64,000 nt of DNA from positions 21,413 through 85,412 of the forward strand of contig JBHGBM010000012.1 of NCBI GenBank assembly GCA_041946965.1, in the 5' to 3' direction. This DNA comes from JBHGBM01 sp041946965. Lineage in GTDB: Bacteria > Acidobacteriota > Terriglobia > Bryobacterales > Bryobacteraceae. Below, piece after piece: positions 25,488 through 33,882 of this stretch. Both the position numbers and the translations under genes were made by a program. The notes beneath the pieces are model-generated. The model saw only the letters and a program-made list of their open reading frames with translations. It searched no databases and was not told where the DNA came from. Within the stretch, counting starts at the first letter, position 1; the number at the start of each line of letters is the position of its first letter.

Positions 25488-25502
25488 GGTCACACCGGAG
25501 CA

Positions 25503-26672
25503 ATGAGCGAGCGCGTATACATCTTCGACACGACGCTGCGCGACGGCGAGCAGTCGCCGGGATGCAGCATGAACACGGCGGAAAAGCTGAAGATGGCCCG
25601 GCGGCTTGTGGAGCTTGGAGTGGACGTGCTGGAAGCCGGCTTTCCCATCGCTTCCGCAGGCGATTTCGAGGCCGTGGACGCCGTCAGCCGCGAGTTTCCG
25701 TGGGCGAGCGTGGCCGCCCTGGCGCGTGCCTGTCCCCTGGACGTGGAGCGCGCCGCGCAGGCGCTGACGCATGCCAGGCGCCCGCGCATCCACACCTTCA
25801 TCGCCACCAGCGATATCCACCTGAAGTACAAGCTGAAGAAGTCCCGCCAGGAAGTGCTGGAGGCCGCCGTGGCGGCGGTGGAACTGGCGCGCCGCTACGC
25901 CGATGACGTGGAATTCTCGGCCGAGGACGGCGCCCGTACCGAGCCCGATTACCTGGAAGAGGTTTCCAAGGCGGTGGTTGCGGCGGGAGCGCGCACGGTG
26001 AACATCCCGGACACGGTGGGCTACTCGGTGCCCGACGAATTCGCCGCCCTGATCGGACGGGTGGCGCGCGCGCTGGGCGATTCCGCCGTGGTGAGCGTGC
26101 ATTGCCACGACGACCTGGGGCTGGCGGTGGCCAACTCCATCGCCGCGGTCCGCGCCGGCGCCAGGCAGATCGAGTGCACCATCAACGGCATCGGAGAGCG
26201 CGCCGGAAACTGCTCGCTCGAAGAGGTCGTCATGATCCTCAAGACGCGGCAGGACGTGCTCCCTTACGAAACCGGCATCCACTGCGAGCACCTCTACCCG
26301 GCAAGCCAGTTGCTGGCGTCCCTGATCACCTTCGGCGTGCAGCCCAACAAGGCGATCGTGGGCCGCAACGCTTTCGCCCACGAGGCGGGCATCCACCAGG
26401 ACGGGATGCTGAAGGACCGTACCACCTACGAGATCATCGACCCTAAGACGGTCGGCGTACCGGAAAGCAAGCTGGTGCTGGGAAAGCACAGCGGACGCCA
26501 CGCGTTGAAAAAGCGCTGCGAAGACCTGGGCTTCCAGCTCGATAAGGCCGAACTGGACGACCTGTACCGGCGCTTCACCGATTTCGCCGACCGCAAGAAA
26601 GGCGTGCTGGACGAGGAGATCGCGGCTCTCATCCGCGACGGCAACATGGCCCGGCACGCAACCGCGAAGTGA
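25503..26672 (+). CDS. leuA: 2-isopropylmalate synthase, short form without regulatory domain
   Basis: 389 residues from ATG 25503 (MSERVYIFDTTLRDGEQSPG). Catalyses condensation of acetyl-CoA with 2-oxoisovalerate, the first committed step of leucine synthesis. The HMGL-like TIM barrel is intact with metal-site motifs DTTLRDGEQ and CHDDLGLAVAN, and the glycine-rich NGIGERAGN; the linker subdomain (NAFAHEAGIHQDGML, KHSGRHALKKR) follows. The C-terminal LeuA dimer/regulatory domain (about 120-130 residues) that binds leucine is absent: the protein stops at ARHATAK and leuB begins at once. It may therefore escape feedback by leucine. Citramalate or homocitrate synthase is less likely given leuB, leuC and leuD. 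Confidence 0.9.
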   Translation: MSERVYIFDTTLRDGEQSPGCSMNTAEKLKMARRLVELGVDVLEAGFPIASAGDFEAVDAVSREFPWASVAALARACPLDVERAAQALTHARRPRIHTFIATSDIHLKYKLKKSRQEVLEAAVAAVELARRYADDVEFSAEDGARTEPDYLEEVSKAVVAAGARTVNIPDTVGYSVPDEFAALIGRVARALGDSAVVSVHCHDDLGLAVANSIAAVRAGARQIECTINGIGERAGNCSLEEVVMILKTRQDVLPYETGIHCEHLYPASQLLASLITFGVQPNKAIVGRNAFAHEAGIHQDGMLKDRTTYEIIDPKTVGVPESKLVLGKHSGRHALKKRCEDLGFQLDKAELDDLYRRFTDFADRKKGVLDEEIAALIRDGNMARHATAK

Positions 26673-27760
26673 ACATGGACCTGAACGTACTGGTTCTGCC
26701 CGGCGACGGCATCGGCACGGAGGTGACCCGCGAAGCCGTCCGCGTGCTGCGCCACGTGGCCGGAAAGTGGAACCACAAACTCAATTTGAGCGAGGGGCTG
26801 CTGGGCGGCATCGCCATCCATAAGACCGGCGATCCGTTTCCGGAAGAGACCCGGCGGCTGGCTCTCGCCGCCGACGCCACCCTGATGGGGGCGGTCGGCC
26901 TGCCGGAATTCGATAACGCCCCGCCCGAGAAGCGTCCCGAAAAGGGGCTGCTCGGCATACGCCAGGCGCTGGGAGTTTACGCCAATCTGCGCCCGGTGAA
27001 GGCTTACGCGCCGCTGCTCGATTCCTCTCCGCTGAAGAACCATCTGGTGGAGGGCACGGACATGATCATCGTCCGCGAGCTCACCGGCGGCATTTATTAC
27101 GGCACGCCTCGCGGGATCACCGGAGAGGGGAGCCAGGCGCGTGCGGTCAATACCATGACCTACACGAGCCCCGAGATCGAGCGCGTCACCCGCATGGCCT
27201 TCCACCTGGCCCGCGGCAGGCGCAGGAAGGTAACGTCCGTGGACAAGTCCAACGTGCTGGAGAATTCGCAGCTCTGGCGCCGCGTGGTGGTGGAGACCGC
27301 CGCGGAGTTCCCGGACGTGGCCCTGGATCACATCCTGGTGGACAACTGCGCCATGCAGTTGATCCTGAATCCCCGCCGCTTCGACGTGGTGCTCACCGAG
27401 AACATGTTCGGCGACATCCTCAGCGACGAAGGCGCGGTGCTGGCGGGATCGATCGGGATGCTGCCTTCGGCCTCCATTGGGGACCGGAAGCCTTCGGGAG
27501 CGTGGACCGGGCTTTACGAGCCGGTACACGGCTCGGCGCCGGACATCGCCGGGCAGAACCGGGCCAACCCGCTCGGCGCCATCGGCTCGGTGGCGGCGAT
27601 GCTCGAATACAGTTTCGGTTTGAAGGAAGAGGCCGCGGCGGTGAACACGGCGGTAGAAGCCGTTCTCCGGACCGGGAGAGTCACCGCCGACCTCAAGCCC
27701 TCCGGCGCCCCCGCTACCACCGAACAGGTTGGCGAAGCGGTGTGCGCCGCGATCGGATGA
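26669..27760 (+). CDS. leuB: 3-isopropylmalate dehydrogenase
   Basis: 363 residues if GTG 26669 is used (overlapping the leuA stop by 4 bp) or 361 from ATG 26675. NAD-dependent oxidative decarboxylation in leucine synthesis. Motifs are VLPGDGIGTEVTREA at the N-terminus, the substrate-binding RELTGGIYYG and VDKSNVLE, and MFGDILSDEGAVLAGSIGMLPSAS. The family signature near GLYEPVHGSAPDIAG is intact. The stop codon lies inside a strong hairpin, described separately. Confidence 0.95.
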   Translation: MNMDLNVLVLPGDGIGTEVTREAVRVLRHVAGKWNHKLNLSEGLLGGIAIHKTGDPFPEETRRLALAADATLMGAVGLPEFDNAPPEKRPEKGLLGIRQALGVYANLRPVKAYAPLLDSSPLKNHLVEGTDMIIVRELTGGIYYGTPRGITGEGSQARAVNTMTYTSPEIERVTRMAFHLARGRRRKVTSVDKSNVLENSQLWRRVVVETAAEFPDVALDHILVDNCAMQLILNPRRFDVVLTENMFGDILSDEGAVLAGSIGMLPSASIGDRKPSGAWTGLYEPVHGSAPDIAGQNRANPLGAIGSVAAMLEYSFGLKEEAAAVNTAVEAVLRTGRVTADLKPSGAPATTEQVGEAVCAAIG

Positions 27761-27791
27761 GCCCGGGAGCTTACCAGCTTCCGGGCTCATC
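27756..27791 (+). terminator. 16-bp hairpin spanning the leuB stop codon
   Basis: GATGAGCCCGGGAGCT (27756-27771), loop TACC, then AGCTTCCGGGCTCATC (27776-27791): 16 pairs with one G-U wobble. TGA of leuB (27758-27760) is inside the left arm. No T-run follows. It divides the operon into leuAB and leuCD and could slow ribosomes, block 3' exonucleases or act as a partial terminator. Confidence 0.65.
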
Positions 27792-27853
27792 CGGCCCCTT
27801 GGGTTAAACTGGTATTCCGAGCCGCGACCGCCAGGGAGCGGTGGAGTTTCCTC

Positions 27854-29251
27854 ATGCAAAACATCATCGAGAAGGTGTGGAACGCCCATGTGGTGCACGA
27901 GCAGCCCGGCGCTCCCACGCTGCTCTACATCGATCTGCACCTGGTCCACGAAGTGACTTCCCCGCAGGCGTTTCAGGGGCTGCGGGAGCGTGGTCTCAAG
28001 GTGCGCCGCCCCGAGTACACCGTGGCTACAGTGGACCACAGCATTCCCACCACGGACCGCTCGCTGCCGGTAGCCGACCCCATCGCCGCCGCGCAGATCG
28101 CGCAGCTTGAGCGCAACTGCGCCGATTTCGGAATTGCCTGCTTCGGCACGCACAGCGAGCGGCAGGGCGTGGTGCACATCATCGGGCCGGAACTGGGGCT
28201 GACGCAGCCGGGCATGACGGTGGTGTGCGGCGACAGCCACACGGCCACGCACGGGGCGTTCGGCGCGCTGGCGTTCGGCATCGGCACCAGCGAAGTGGAG
28301 CACGTGCTCGCAACCCAGTGCCTGTTGCAGCGGCGCTCGAAGAGCTACCAGGTGCAGGTGGATGGCGCCTTGCGGCCGGGAGTGGGGGCCAAGGACATCA
28401 TCCTCGCGCTGATCGCGAAGATCGGCGTGGGCGGCGGCACCGCCAGCGTTTTCGAATACACCGGCAGCGCCATCCGCGCGCTTTCGATGGAAGAGCGCAT
28501 GACGGTGTGCAACATGTCGATCGAAGCCGGCGCGCGCGCGGGCATGATCGCCCCGGACGATACCACGTTCGAGTATCTCAGCGGACGGCCTTACGCACCC
28601 AAGGGAGCCGCCTGGGACGCCGCCGTGGCGCGCTGGAAGAAACTGGCCACGGACGAGGGCGCGGGCTACGATCACTCGGTCTCGCTCGACGCCTCCGCGC
28701 TCGAACCCATGATCACCTTCGGCACCAATCCGGGCATGGGCATCCCGGTCACCGCGCCGGTTCCGGACCCGGCGGGCGTGGCCGACCCGCTCCAGCGCGA
28801 GTCCATCGAGAAGGCCCTGCGCTACATGGACCTGCCCGGCGGCAAGCCGCTGCTGGGCCGCCCCATCGACGTGATCTTCATCGGAAGCTGCACCAACGGC
28901 CGCATCACGGACCTGCGCGCCGCCGCCTCCGTGCTCAAGGGCCGCAAGGTCCACCCGAGGGTGCGCGCGCTGGTGGTGCCCGGATCCCAGGAGGTGAAAC
29001 GGCTGGCGCTGGCCGAAGGTCTCGACCGCGTCTTCCGCGAAGCGGGCTGCGAGTGGCGCGAGCCCGGCTGCTCCATGTGCATCGCCATGAACGGAGATCA
29101 GCTCCAGCCCGGCCAGTACAGCGTCTCTACTTCCAACCGCAATTTCGAAGGCCGCCAGGGCAAGGGCGCGCGCACCTTCCTCGCCAGCCCGATGACCGCC
29201 GCCGCCAGCGCCATCGCCGGCGCCGTGGCGGATGTGAGGACCCTGCTATGA
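27854..29251 (+). CDS. leuC: 3-isopropylmalate dehydratase large subunit
   Basis: 465 residues, the usual bacterial LeuC length. An aconitase-family 4Fe-4S enzyme that isomerises isopropylmalate. It shows DLHLVHEVTSPQAF near the N-terminus, VVCGDSHTATHGAFGALAFGIG with the first cluster Cys region, and the later pair FIGSCTNGRITDLR and GCSMCIAMNGD that complete the cluster ligands. A GGAG ribosome site (GGTGGAG) precedes ATG 27854. TAAACT at 27805-27810 might be an internal promoter after the hairpin. Its TGA overlaps the leuD start (ATGA). Confidence 0.95.
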   Translation: MQNIIEKVWNAHVVHEQPGAPTLLYIDLHLVHEVTSPQAFQGLRERGLKVRRPEYTVATVDHSIPTTDRSLPVADPIAAAQIAQLERNCADFGIACFGTHSERQGVVHIIGPELGLTQPGMTVVCGDSHTATHGAFGALAFGIGTSEVEHVLATQCLLQRRSKSYQVQVDGALRPGVGAKDIILALIAKIGVGGGTASVFEYTGSAIRALSMEERMTVCNMSIEAGARAGMIAPDDTTFEYLSGRPYAPKGAAWDAAVARWKKLATDEGAGYDHSVSLDASALEPMITFGTNPGMGIPVTAPVPDPAGVADPLQRESIEKALRYMDLPGGKPLLGRPIDVIFIGSCTNGRITDLRAAASVLKGRKVHPRVRALVVPGSQEVKRLALAEGLDRVFREAGCEWREPGCSMCIAMNGDQLQPGQYSVSTSNRNFEGRQGKGARTFLASPMTAAASAIAGAVADVRTLL

Positions 29252-29844
29252 AACCCTTCACCAGCTTTTCCAGCCGCATGGTTCCGATGCCGGTGAACAA
29301 CATCGACACGGACCAGATCATCCCCGCCCGGTTCCTGAAGACCATCTCCAAGCAGGGGCTCGGCGACCAGCTTTTCTACGACTGGCGCTACGACGAGCAC
29401 GGCAACCCCAAGCCCGATTTCATCCTCAACCAGCCGAGCGCCAAGGGCGCACTGATTCTGCTGGCGGGCGATAACTTCGGCTGCGGCAGCTCGCGCGAAC
29501 ACGCCCCCTGGGCGCTCACGCAGTTCGGCTTCCGCGCGGTGATCAGCACCTCGTTCGCGGACATCTTCAAGCAGAACGCGCTGAAGAATTCGCTGCTGCC
29601 CATCGTGGTGCCGGCGGACGTGCACGCGAAACTGTTCCGGAACGCCGATGCGGAGGTCTCGGTGGACCTGGCGGCGCAGACGCTAAAGCTTGCCGACGGC
29701 ACGGCGGTGGAATTCCCCGTGGATGCCTTCGCCAAACACTGCCTGCTCGAAGGCGTGGACGAGCTCGGCTATATCCTGAAGAACGAAGCGGCCATCGCGG
29801 CCTACGAGGGTTCGCGGCAGGCGCCGGTCAATACACACCTGTGA
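29248..29844 (+). CDS. leuD: 3-isopropylmalate dehydratase small subunit
   Basis: 198 residues, normal for LeuD. The swivel-domain motifs NNIDTDQIIPARFL and GDNFGCGSSREHAPWAL are complete, the second contacting substrate at the LeuC active site. ATG 29248 overlaps the leuC stop by 4 bp, as expected for a 1:1 complex. It is the last gene of the operon; a 70-bp gap follows, with an 8-bp inverted repeat too widely spaced to be a convincing terminator. Confidence 0.95.
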   Translation: MKPFTSFSSRMVPMPVNNIDTDQIIPARFLKTISKQGLGDQLFYDWRYDEHGNPKPDFILNQPSAKGALILLAGDNFGCGSSREHAPWALTQFGFRAVISTSFADIFKQNALKNSLLPIVVPADVHAKLFRNADAEVSVDLAAQTLKLADGTAVEFPVDAFAKHCLLEGVDELGYILKNEAAIAAYEGSRQAPVNTHL

Positions 29845-29914
29845 ACGCGCGGCACGGCGCACCGCCCGTAAGTATTTGATTCCTTGATGGCAACTGGCGT
29901 GCCGCCGGGAAGGC

Positions 29915-30841
29915 ATGCTACTCCTGCTGATCCCCGCCCTGCTGCTTGCTCAGGCTGACAAACCATGGCAGGAACCCTGCCGGCAGGCACGCGAAGCCAT
30001 CACGGCCGGCCACTACGACGAAGCCGAAAAGATCCTCGAAACCTATGCCGCCGGTGCGGGCGCGCTGGCGCACCGTGCCGCGCCGCTGCTGCGCGATGTG
30101 GCCCGCGGCTATGAGAAGGAAGTCCGCTACGCCGAGGCCGAGCGCGTCTACCGCAGTGTACTCGCGTTGTGGGAAGCGGCCGCGCCCGGCCAACCCGTGG
30201 TGGCGGCCAGCCTCAACGACCTCGCCGCGGTGCTGCGCGGCCGGCGCCGCCATGCGGAGGCCGTACCGCCCGCAGAGCGAGCCGCCGCAATCCTCGGCGC
30301 CGTGGCAGGCCAGGACTCGCCCGCCTTCGGCATGGCACTGGACAAACTCGGCGAAACCCTGGCGGCCGCGGGCCGGCAAGCGGAAGCCGCCGCCGCGTAC
30401 CAGCGCGCGCTGGGCGTGCTGAACGCGTCTTTGGGGCCGCAGAACATGATGTCCGCAGGCGTGCTCGGCCGCTATGCCACGGTGCTCTCCACGCTGGGCC
30501 AGAACGAGGAAGCGCGCCGCAGCCGCGAGCGGGCCGAGGAGATCCGCGCGGCCAAGTCCGCCAGGGCAGCCTCGGTGACCATGCCCTCGCTGATCGAAAA
30601 AGTGGAGCCGCGGTATTCCGAGGAGGCCCGCGCCGCAGGCTTGCAGGGTTCCATCGTCGTGTATGCGGAAATTGATACGGACGGCCGAGCCTCGCGGGCC
30701 TACGTCATGACACCGCTCGGCATGGGCCTGGATGAAGCCGCCATCGCCGCCGTGAAGTCCTGGCGCTTCCGTCCCGCTTACCGTGACGGCACGCCCGCCA
30801 CGGTTGCGGCAACCATCGAAGTGAATTTCCGGCTGATGTAG
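29915..30841 (+). CDS. Exported TPR protein with C-terminal TonB domain
   Basis: 308 residues: a short signal peptide (MLLLLIPALLLAQA), several TPR-like helical repeats (about 20-210) in the GHYDEAEKIL / AEAERVYRSVL / LGETLAAAGRQAEAA pattern, and a TonB C-terminal domain (about 225-308) reading PSLIEKVEPRYSEEARAAG and KSWRFRPAYRDG. TonB normally has an uncleaved membrane anchor and a Pro-rich spacer; both are missing, so this is probably a periplasmic TonB-domain protein rather than a full energy transducer. A GGGAAGG site precedes ATG 29915. Partners are unknown. Confidence 0.75.
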   Translation: MLLLLIPALLLAQADKPWQEPCRQAREAITAGHYDEAEKILETYAAGAGALAHRAAPLLRDVARGYEKEVRYAEAERVYRSVLALWEAAAPGQPVVAASLNDLAAVLRGRRRHAEAVPPAERAAAILGAVAGQDSPAFGMALDKLGETLAAAGRQAEAAAAYQRALGVLNASLGPQNMMSAGVLGRYATVLSTLGQNEEARRSRERAEEIRAAKSARAASVTMPSLIEKVEPRYSEEARAAGLQGSIVVYAEIDTDGRASRAYVMTPLGMGLDEAAIAAVKSWRFRPAYRDGTPATVAATIEVNFRLM

Positions 30842-30850
30842 CTTGCGGGA

Positions 30851-30856
30851 TATAAT
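30851..30856 (+). promoter_or_regulatory. Perfect TATAAT -10 element upstream of the enolase-family gene
   Basis: TATAAT lies 46 nt before ATG 30903, which also has an AGGAGG site, giving a conventional leader of about 40 nt. No clear -35 is seen. Confidence 0.4.
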
Positions 30857-30902
30857 CGGACCCTGGTGGATGTTACAGTTCCCTTCCGCCAGGAGGTGGC
30901 CC

Positions 30903-32249
30903 ATGCAAGCGAAACGGTTCAGCCGGCGCTCGCTGCTGCGCGCTTCGGGCGCGGCGGCGGCGGTCTCGCGCGCGCTGCCCACGCCCGCCGAGGCGCGGGA
31001 ATTACAGGGAGTGAACCCGCGCTCGGCGCCTTCCAGGCTGCGCATCACGGATATGCGCGCCTGCACGGTGGCGGCGAATTACGATTACCCGATCATCCGC
31101 ATTGACACCAACCAGGGCGTCTACGGCCTGGGCGAAGTGCGCGACGCGGGCGTGAAAGGCATCGCCCTGATCCTGAAGGCGCACATCAAGGGGAAGAACC
31201 CGCTGGAGATCGACAACGTCCTGGCCGGCATCCGCCCGTTCGCCGGGCATGGCCGCATGGGCGGCGGCTACAGCGCCGTGGACATGGCGCTGCACGACAT
31301 CGCGGGCAAGGTGTACGGCGCGCCGGCGTGGCGGCTGCTCGGCCCCAAGCGCCGCGACCGCATCCGCGTCTACTGCGACACCACCGGGCACGACGATCCC
31401 AAGATCTACGCCGCGCGCATGTTGAAGCGCAAACAGATGGGGTTCACGTTCTTCAAGATGGACCTCTACACGAGGATGGTGGCCCAGCGTCCCGGCGCGG
31501 TGAACCAGAGCGGCGTCGCGACCGAAAAAGGCCTGAAGTACCTTTGTGAATACATTCAGGCCGTGCGCGACGCCATCGGCTGGGATCAGCCGCTGGGGGC
31601 CGACCACTTCGGGCGCCTGAGCGTGAACGACGCCATACGCTACGCGCGCGCCTTCGAGCCCTACCAGCTTGCCTGGGCCGAAGACCTGATTCCCTGGAGG
31701 GACTGGCGGGGCTACAAGAAGATCAGCGAATCCACCACCACCCCGACGCTCACGGGCGAGGATATTTTCGGCCTGGAAGAGGGCTTCCAGAATCTGATCG
31801 AAAACCAGGCGCTGGACATCATTCAGCCGGACCCGGAGACCTCCGGGGCGCTCATCGAAACCAAGCGCATTTCCGATTTCGCATCCATGCACGGCATCCC
31901 CACGGTGCTGCATTTCGCCGGCTCGCCGGTGGGATGCATGGCCAGCGTACACCTGGCGGCCACGCTGAAGGATTTCGTGGTGATGGAAAACCACGCGGTG
32001 GACATGCCTTGGTGGGGCGACCTGGTGAAACCCAGGGTCGCCATCCAGGACGGCCACCTGCCCGTGCCGGACGCGCCGGGGCTGGGCGTGGAGTTGAACG
32101 AGCCGGTCATCCGCGAGCATCTGCGCTACCCGGGCTATTTCGAGCCCACGCCGATGTATGACGACTTCATCATCAGCGGGTTCCGGCGCGTGGGTCCGTG
32201 GCCGCACTTCGACGAGGACGGGAACTACGTGAACAAGGTGACTTACTAA
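30903..32249 (+). CDS. Tat-exported mandelate racemase/muconate lactonizing-type enolase
   Basis: 448 residues from ATG 30903. The N-terminus has a twin-arginine signal (KRFSRRSLLRASG), so the folded protein should be exported. The enolase-superfamily barrel is visible: N-terminal capping domain with YGLGEVRDAG, metal-ligand strands at GADHFGRLS, AWAEDLIPWRD and LTGEDIFG, and QPDPETSGAL near the last ligand. Such proteins are acid-sugar dehydratases or racemases; the exact substrate cannot be read. An AGGAGG site 6 nt before the ATG decides the start. There are no sugar-acid kinase or aldolase genes adjacent. Confidence 0.82.
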   Translation: MQAKRFSRRSLLRASGAAAAVSRALPTPAEARELQGVNPRSAPSRLRITDMRACTVAANYDYPIIRIDTNQGVYGLGEVRDAGVKGIALILKAHIKGKNPLEIDNVLAGIRPFAGHGRMGGGYSAVDMALHDIAGKVYGAPAWRLLGPKRRDRIRVYCDTTGHDDPKIYAARMLKRKQMGFTFFKMDLYTRMVAQRPGAVNQSGVATEKGLKYLCEYIQAVRDAIGWDQPLGADHFGRLSVNDAIRYARAFEPYQLAWAEDLIPWRDWRGYKKISESTTTPTLTGEDIFGLEEGFQNLIENQALDIIQPDPETSGALIETKRISDFASMHGIPTVLHFAGSPVGCMASVHLAATLKDFVVMENHAVDMPWWGDLVKPRVAIQDGHLPVPDAPGLGVELNEPVIREHLRYPGYFEPTPMYDDFIISGFRRVGPWPHFDEDGNYVNKVTY

Positions 32250-32279
32250 CGAAAGGCCTTCCGGCGCGTCCAATGGCGC

Positions 32280-33005
32280 ATGAAGTTTCGAATTCCCCTC
32301 GCAGTGTTTGCCCTCGCCGCGCTGGCCGGCGCGCAGGAGATTGCTTTTGAGCGCAGCTTCCCCGTCAGCGGACCGGTGGAGTTGAACGCCGCCACGCACG
32401 CCGGCAGCATCTCCGTGCGCGCCGGGACGGGCTCGGAAGTCCGCGTCCGCGGCGCCATCCGCCCGAATGGCGACAGCCGCCGGCTTGACGCCCAGGCATC
32501 CGGCATCCAGCAGAACCCGCCCGTGCGCCAGTCCGGCAACATCATCACCATTGAACGCCTCCCGGAAAGCGATTTGCGCCACCGCGTTTCCATCCGGTAT
32601 GAGATCGAGACACCGGCCGTCACCCGCCTCGCAGCCGAAGCGGGCGCCGGACAGGTGTCCGTGGAAGGACTGCACGGCGACGTGAAGGTCCGCACCGGCG
32701 CGGGAAAGATTTCAATCGCCGGAGTTCACGGCGCCATCGACGCCCAGAGCGGTGCCGGGAGCATCAACGTGGAGCAGGCCACTTCGGCGCCGGTTTCGGC
32801 CCGCACCAGCGCCGGGTCGATCATGGTGCGGCTGCCGGGTTCGGGCTTCGACGTGAAGGCGCACACCTCGGCGGGGCGCGTGCAGATCGCCGGTGCGTCC
32901 CAACCGGCGGCGCGCAGTCCGCGGCAGGACATCAACGCGAAGCTGCGCGGCGGCGGGCCGGCGGTGGACCTCAGCACGGCCGCGGGCGGCATCCGGGTGG
33001 AGTAG
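32280..33005 (+). CDS. Secreted DUF4097-like beta-helical protein
   Basis: 241 residues with a signal peptide ending at AGAQ. The rest is a repetitive beta-strand pattern: ELNAATHAGSISVRAGTG, RLAAEAGAGQVSVEGLHG, GDVKVRTGAGKISIAGVHG, QSGAGSINVEQ, RTSAGSIMVRLPG, HTSAGRVQIAGAS. This xAGxIxV ladder is typical of DUF4097/DUF4098 'putative adhesin' proteins. No enzymatic residues stand out. It follows the enolase-family gene by 30 bp. Confidence 0.65.
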   Translation: MKFRIPLAVFALAALAGAQEIAFERSFPVSGPVELNAATHAGSISVRAGTGSEVRVRGAIRPNGDSRRLDAQASGIQQNPPVRQSGNIITIERLPESDLRHRVSIRYEIETPAVTRLAAEAGAGQVSVEGLHGDVKVRTGAGKISIAGVHGAIDAQSGAGSINVEQATSAPVSARTSAGSIMVRLPGSGFDVKAHTSAGRVQIAGASQPAARSPRQDINAKLRGGGPAVDLSTAAGGIRVE

Positions 33006-33006
33006 C

Positions 33007-33513
33007 CTACGGGTTGATCTCGACCGGCGTGCCGTTGGGCACCAGGTTCCAGATCTCCTCGATCTCGGCGTTGGTCACGGCTATGCAGCCATTGGTCCAG
33101 TCCGTCAGGCGGTGGGCGGCGCCGATAAAACCCTGGCCGTTCGGGAGGCCGTGAATCATGATGTCGCCGCCCGGATTCACACCCTGCCGCCGCGCGCGCT
33201 CCCGGTCGGCGGCATTCGGATACGAGACCCGCAGCGACTTGTGAAAGGCGCTGGCGGCGTTTCTTCCGCTGATCGAGTAGTTTCCTTCGGGTGTCTTGCC
33301 ATCGCCCTGGCGGGTCTTCGGCCCCACGGGATTATTTCCCAACGCGATCTTGTAAGAACGGATCACGTTCCCGCCACGGTACAGGAGAAGCTCCCGCTTC
33401 GCCTTGTTGACCACCACCCTGTCCGCGGGGGCGGTCCTGGCGGCGGCAGAACCCGAAAGCAGACACAACGCCGCTGCTGCAAGCATCCGGACGGAGTAGC
33501 CGGGCGCGCTCAC
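33007..33513 (-). CDS. L,D-transpeptidase (YkuD domain), exported
   Basis: About 168 residues. A signal peptide (MLAAAALCLLSGSAAA) precedes a YkuD catalytic domain that ends in HGLPNGQGFIG...DWTNGCIAVTN, holding the conserved His and the catalytic Cys. It should make or edit peptidoglycan cross-links, or attach envelope proteins. I chose GTG 33511-33513, which overlaps the preceding stop (GTGA); ATG 33484-33486 directly at the hydrophobic core is a possible alternative. It is translationally coupled to the small gene upstream and follows the kinase gene on the same strand. Confidence 0.85.
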   Translation of the reverse strand: MSAPGYSVRMLAAAALCLLSGSAAARTAPADRVVVNKAKRELLLYRGGNVIRSYKIALGNNPVGPKTRQGDGKTPEGNYSISGRNAASAFHKSLRVSYPNAADRERARRQGVNPGGDIMIHGLPNGQGFIGAAHRLTDWTNGCIAVTNAEIEEIWNLVPNGTPVEINP

Positions 33514-33869
33514 TCTTCCTGTGCGTCGATGATGATCTCCGGGCAGGCCGCGTCCATGAACACGGTATACTCCAGCCTCGAGTCGGGGCCCGTCAAGGCG
33601 ACGGAATAGCCGAAGTGCCCGGTGCGCCTGGCTACCAGGCGCGGCCACATTCTCGCCCCGTTGCCGTGGGCCACGGTGGCCCCGCCGGGCCCTTCCGGCG
33701 ACCGCTTGCCGTGAAACTCAAGGGCCCAGGGGGTCCCCGGGGCGGCCTCAAACCGGATCTCCTGTCCCACGTAGAACTGGGCGTAGTAGGGGGTGACGAC
33801 CACCCTTCCATCTTCGACGGCGAACACTACTTTATCCGTGCGTGCCATCTGCTTCGCTGGTATTCCCAT
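33510..33869 (-). CDS. Hypothetical 119-residue protein, possible cupredoxin-like fold
   Basis: Starts at ATG 33867-33869 with AAGGATGG upstream (MGIPAKQMARTDKVVF). There is no signal peptide or membrane segment. The sequence is beta-rich: VVFAVEDGRVVVTPYYAQFYVGQEIRFEAAPG, PWALEFHGKRSP and GHFGYSVALTGPDSRLEYTVF. This resembles small beta-sandwich (cupredoxin-like) proteins, but no copper ligand set is obvious. It sits between a Ser/Thr kinase and an L,D-transpeptidase, all on the same strand. Confidence 0.6.
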   Translation of the reverse strand: MGIPAKQMARTDKVVFAVEDGRVVVTPYYAQFYVGQEIRFEAAPGTPWALEFHGKRSPEGPGGATVAHGNGARMWPRLVARRTGHFGYSVALTGPDSRLEYTVFMDAACPEIIIDAQEE

Positions 33870-33882
33870 ACACCATCCTTCT

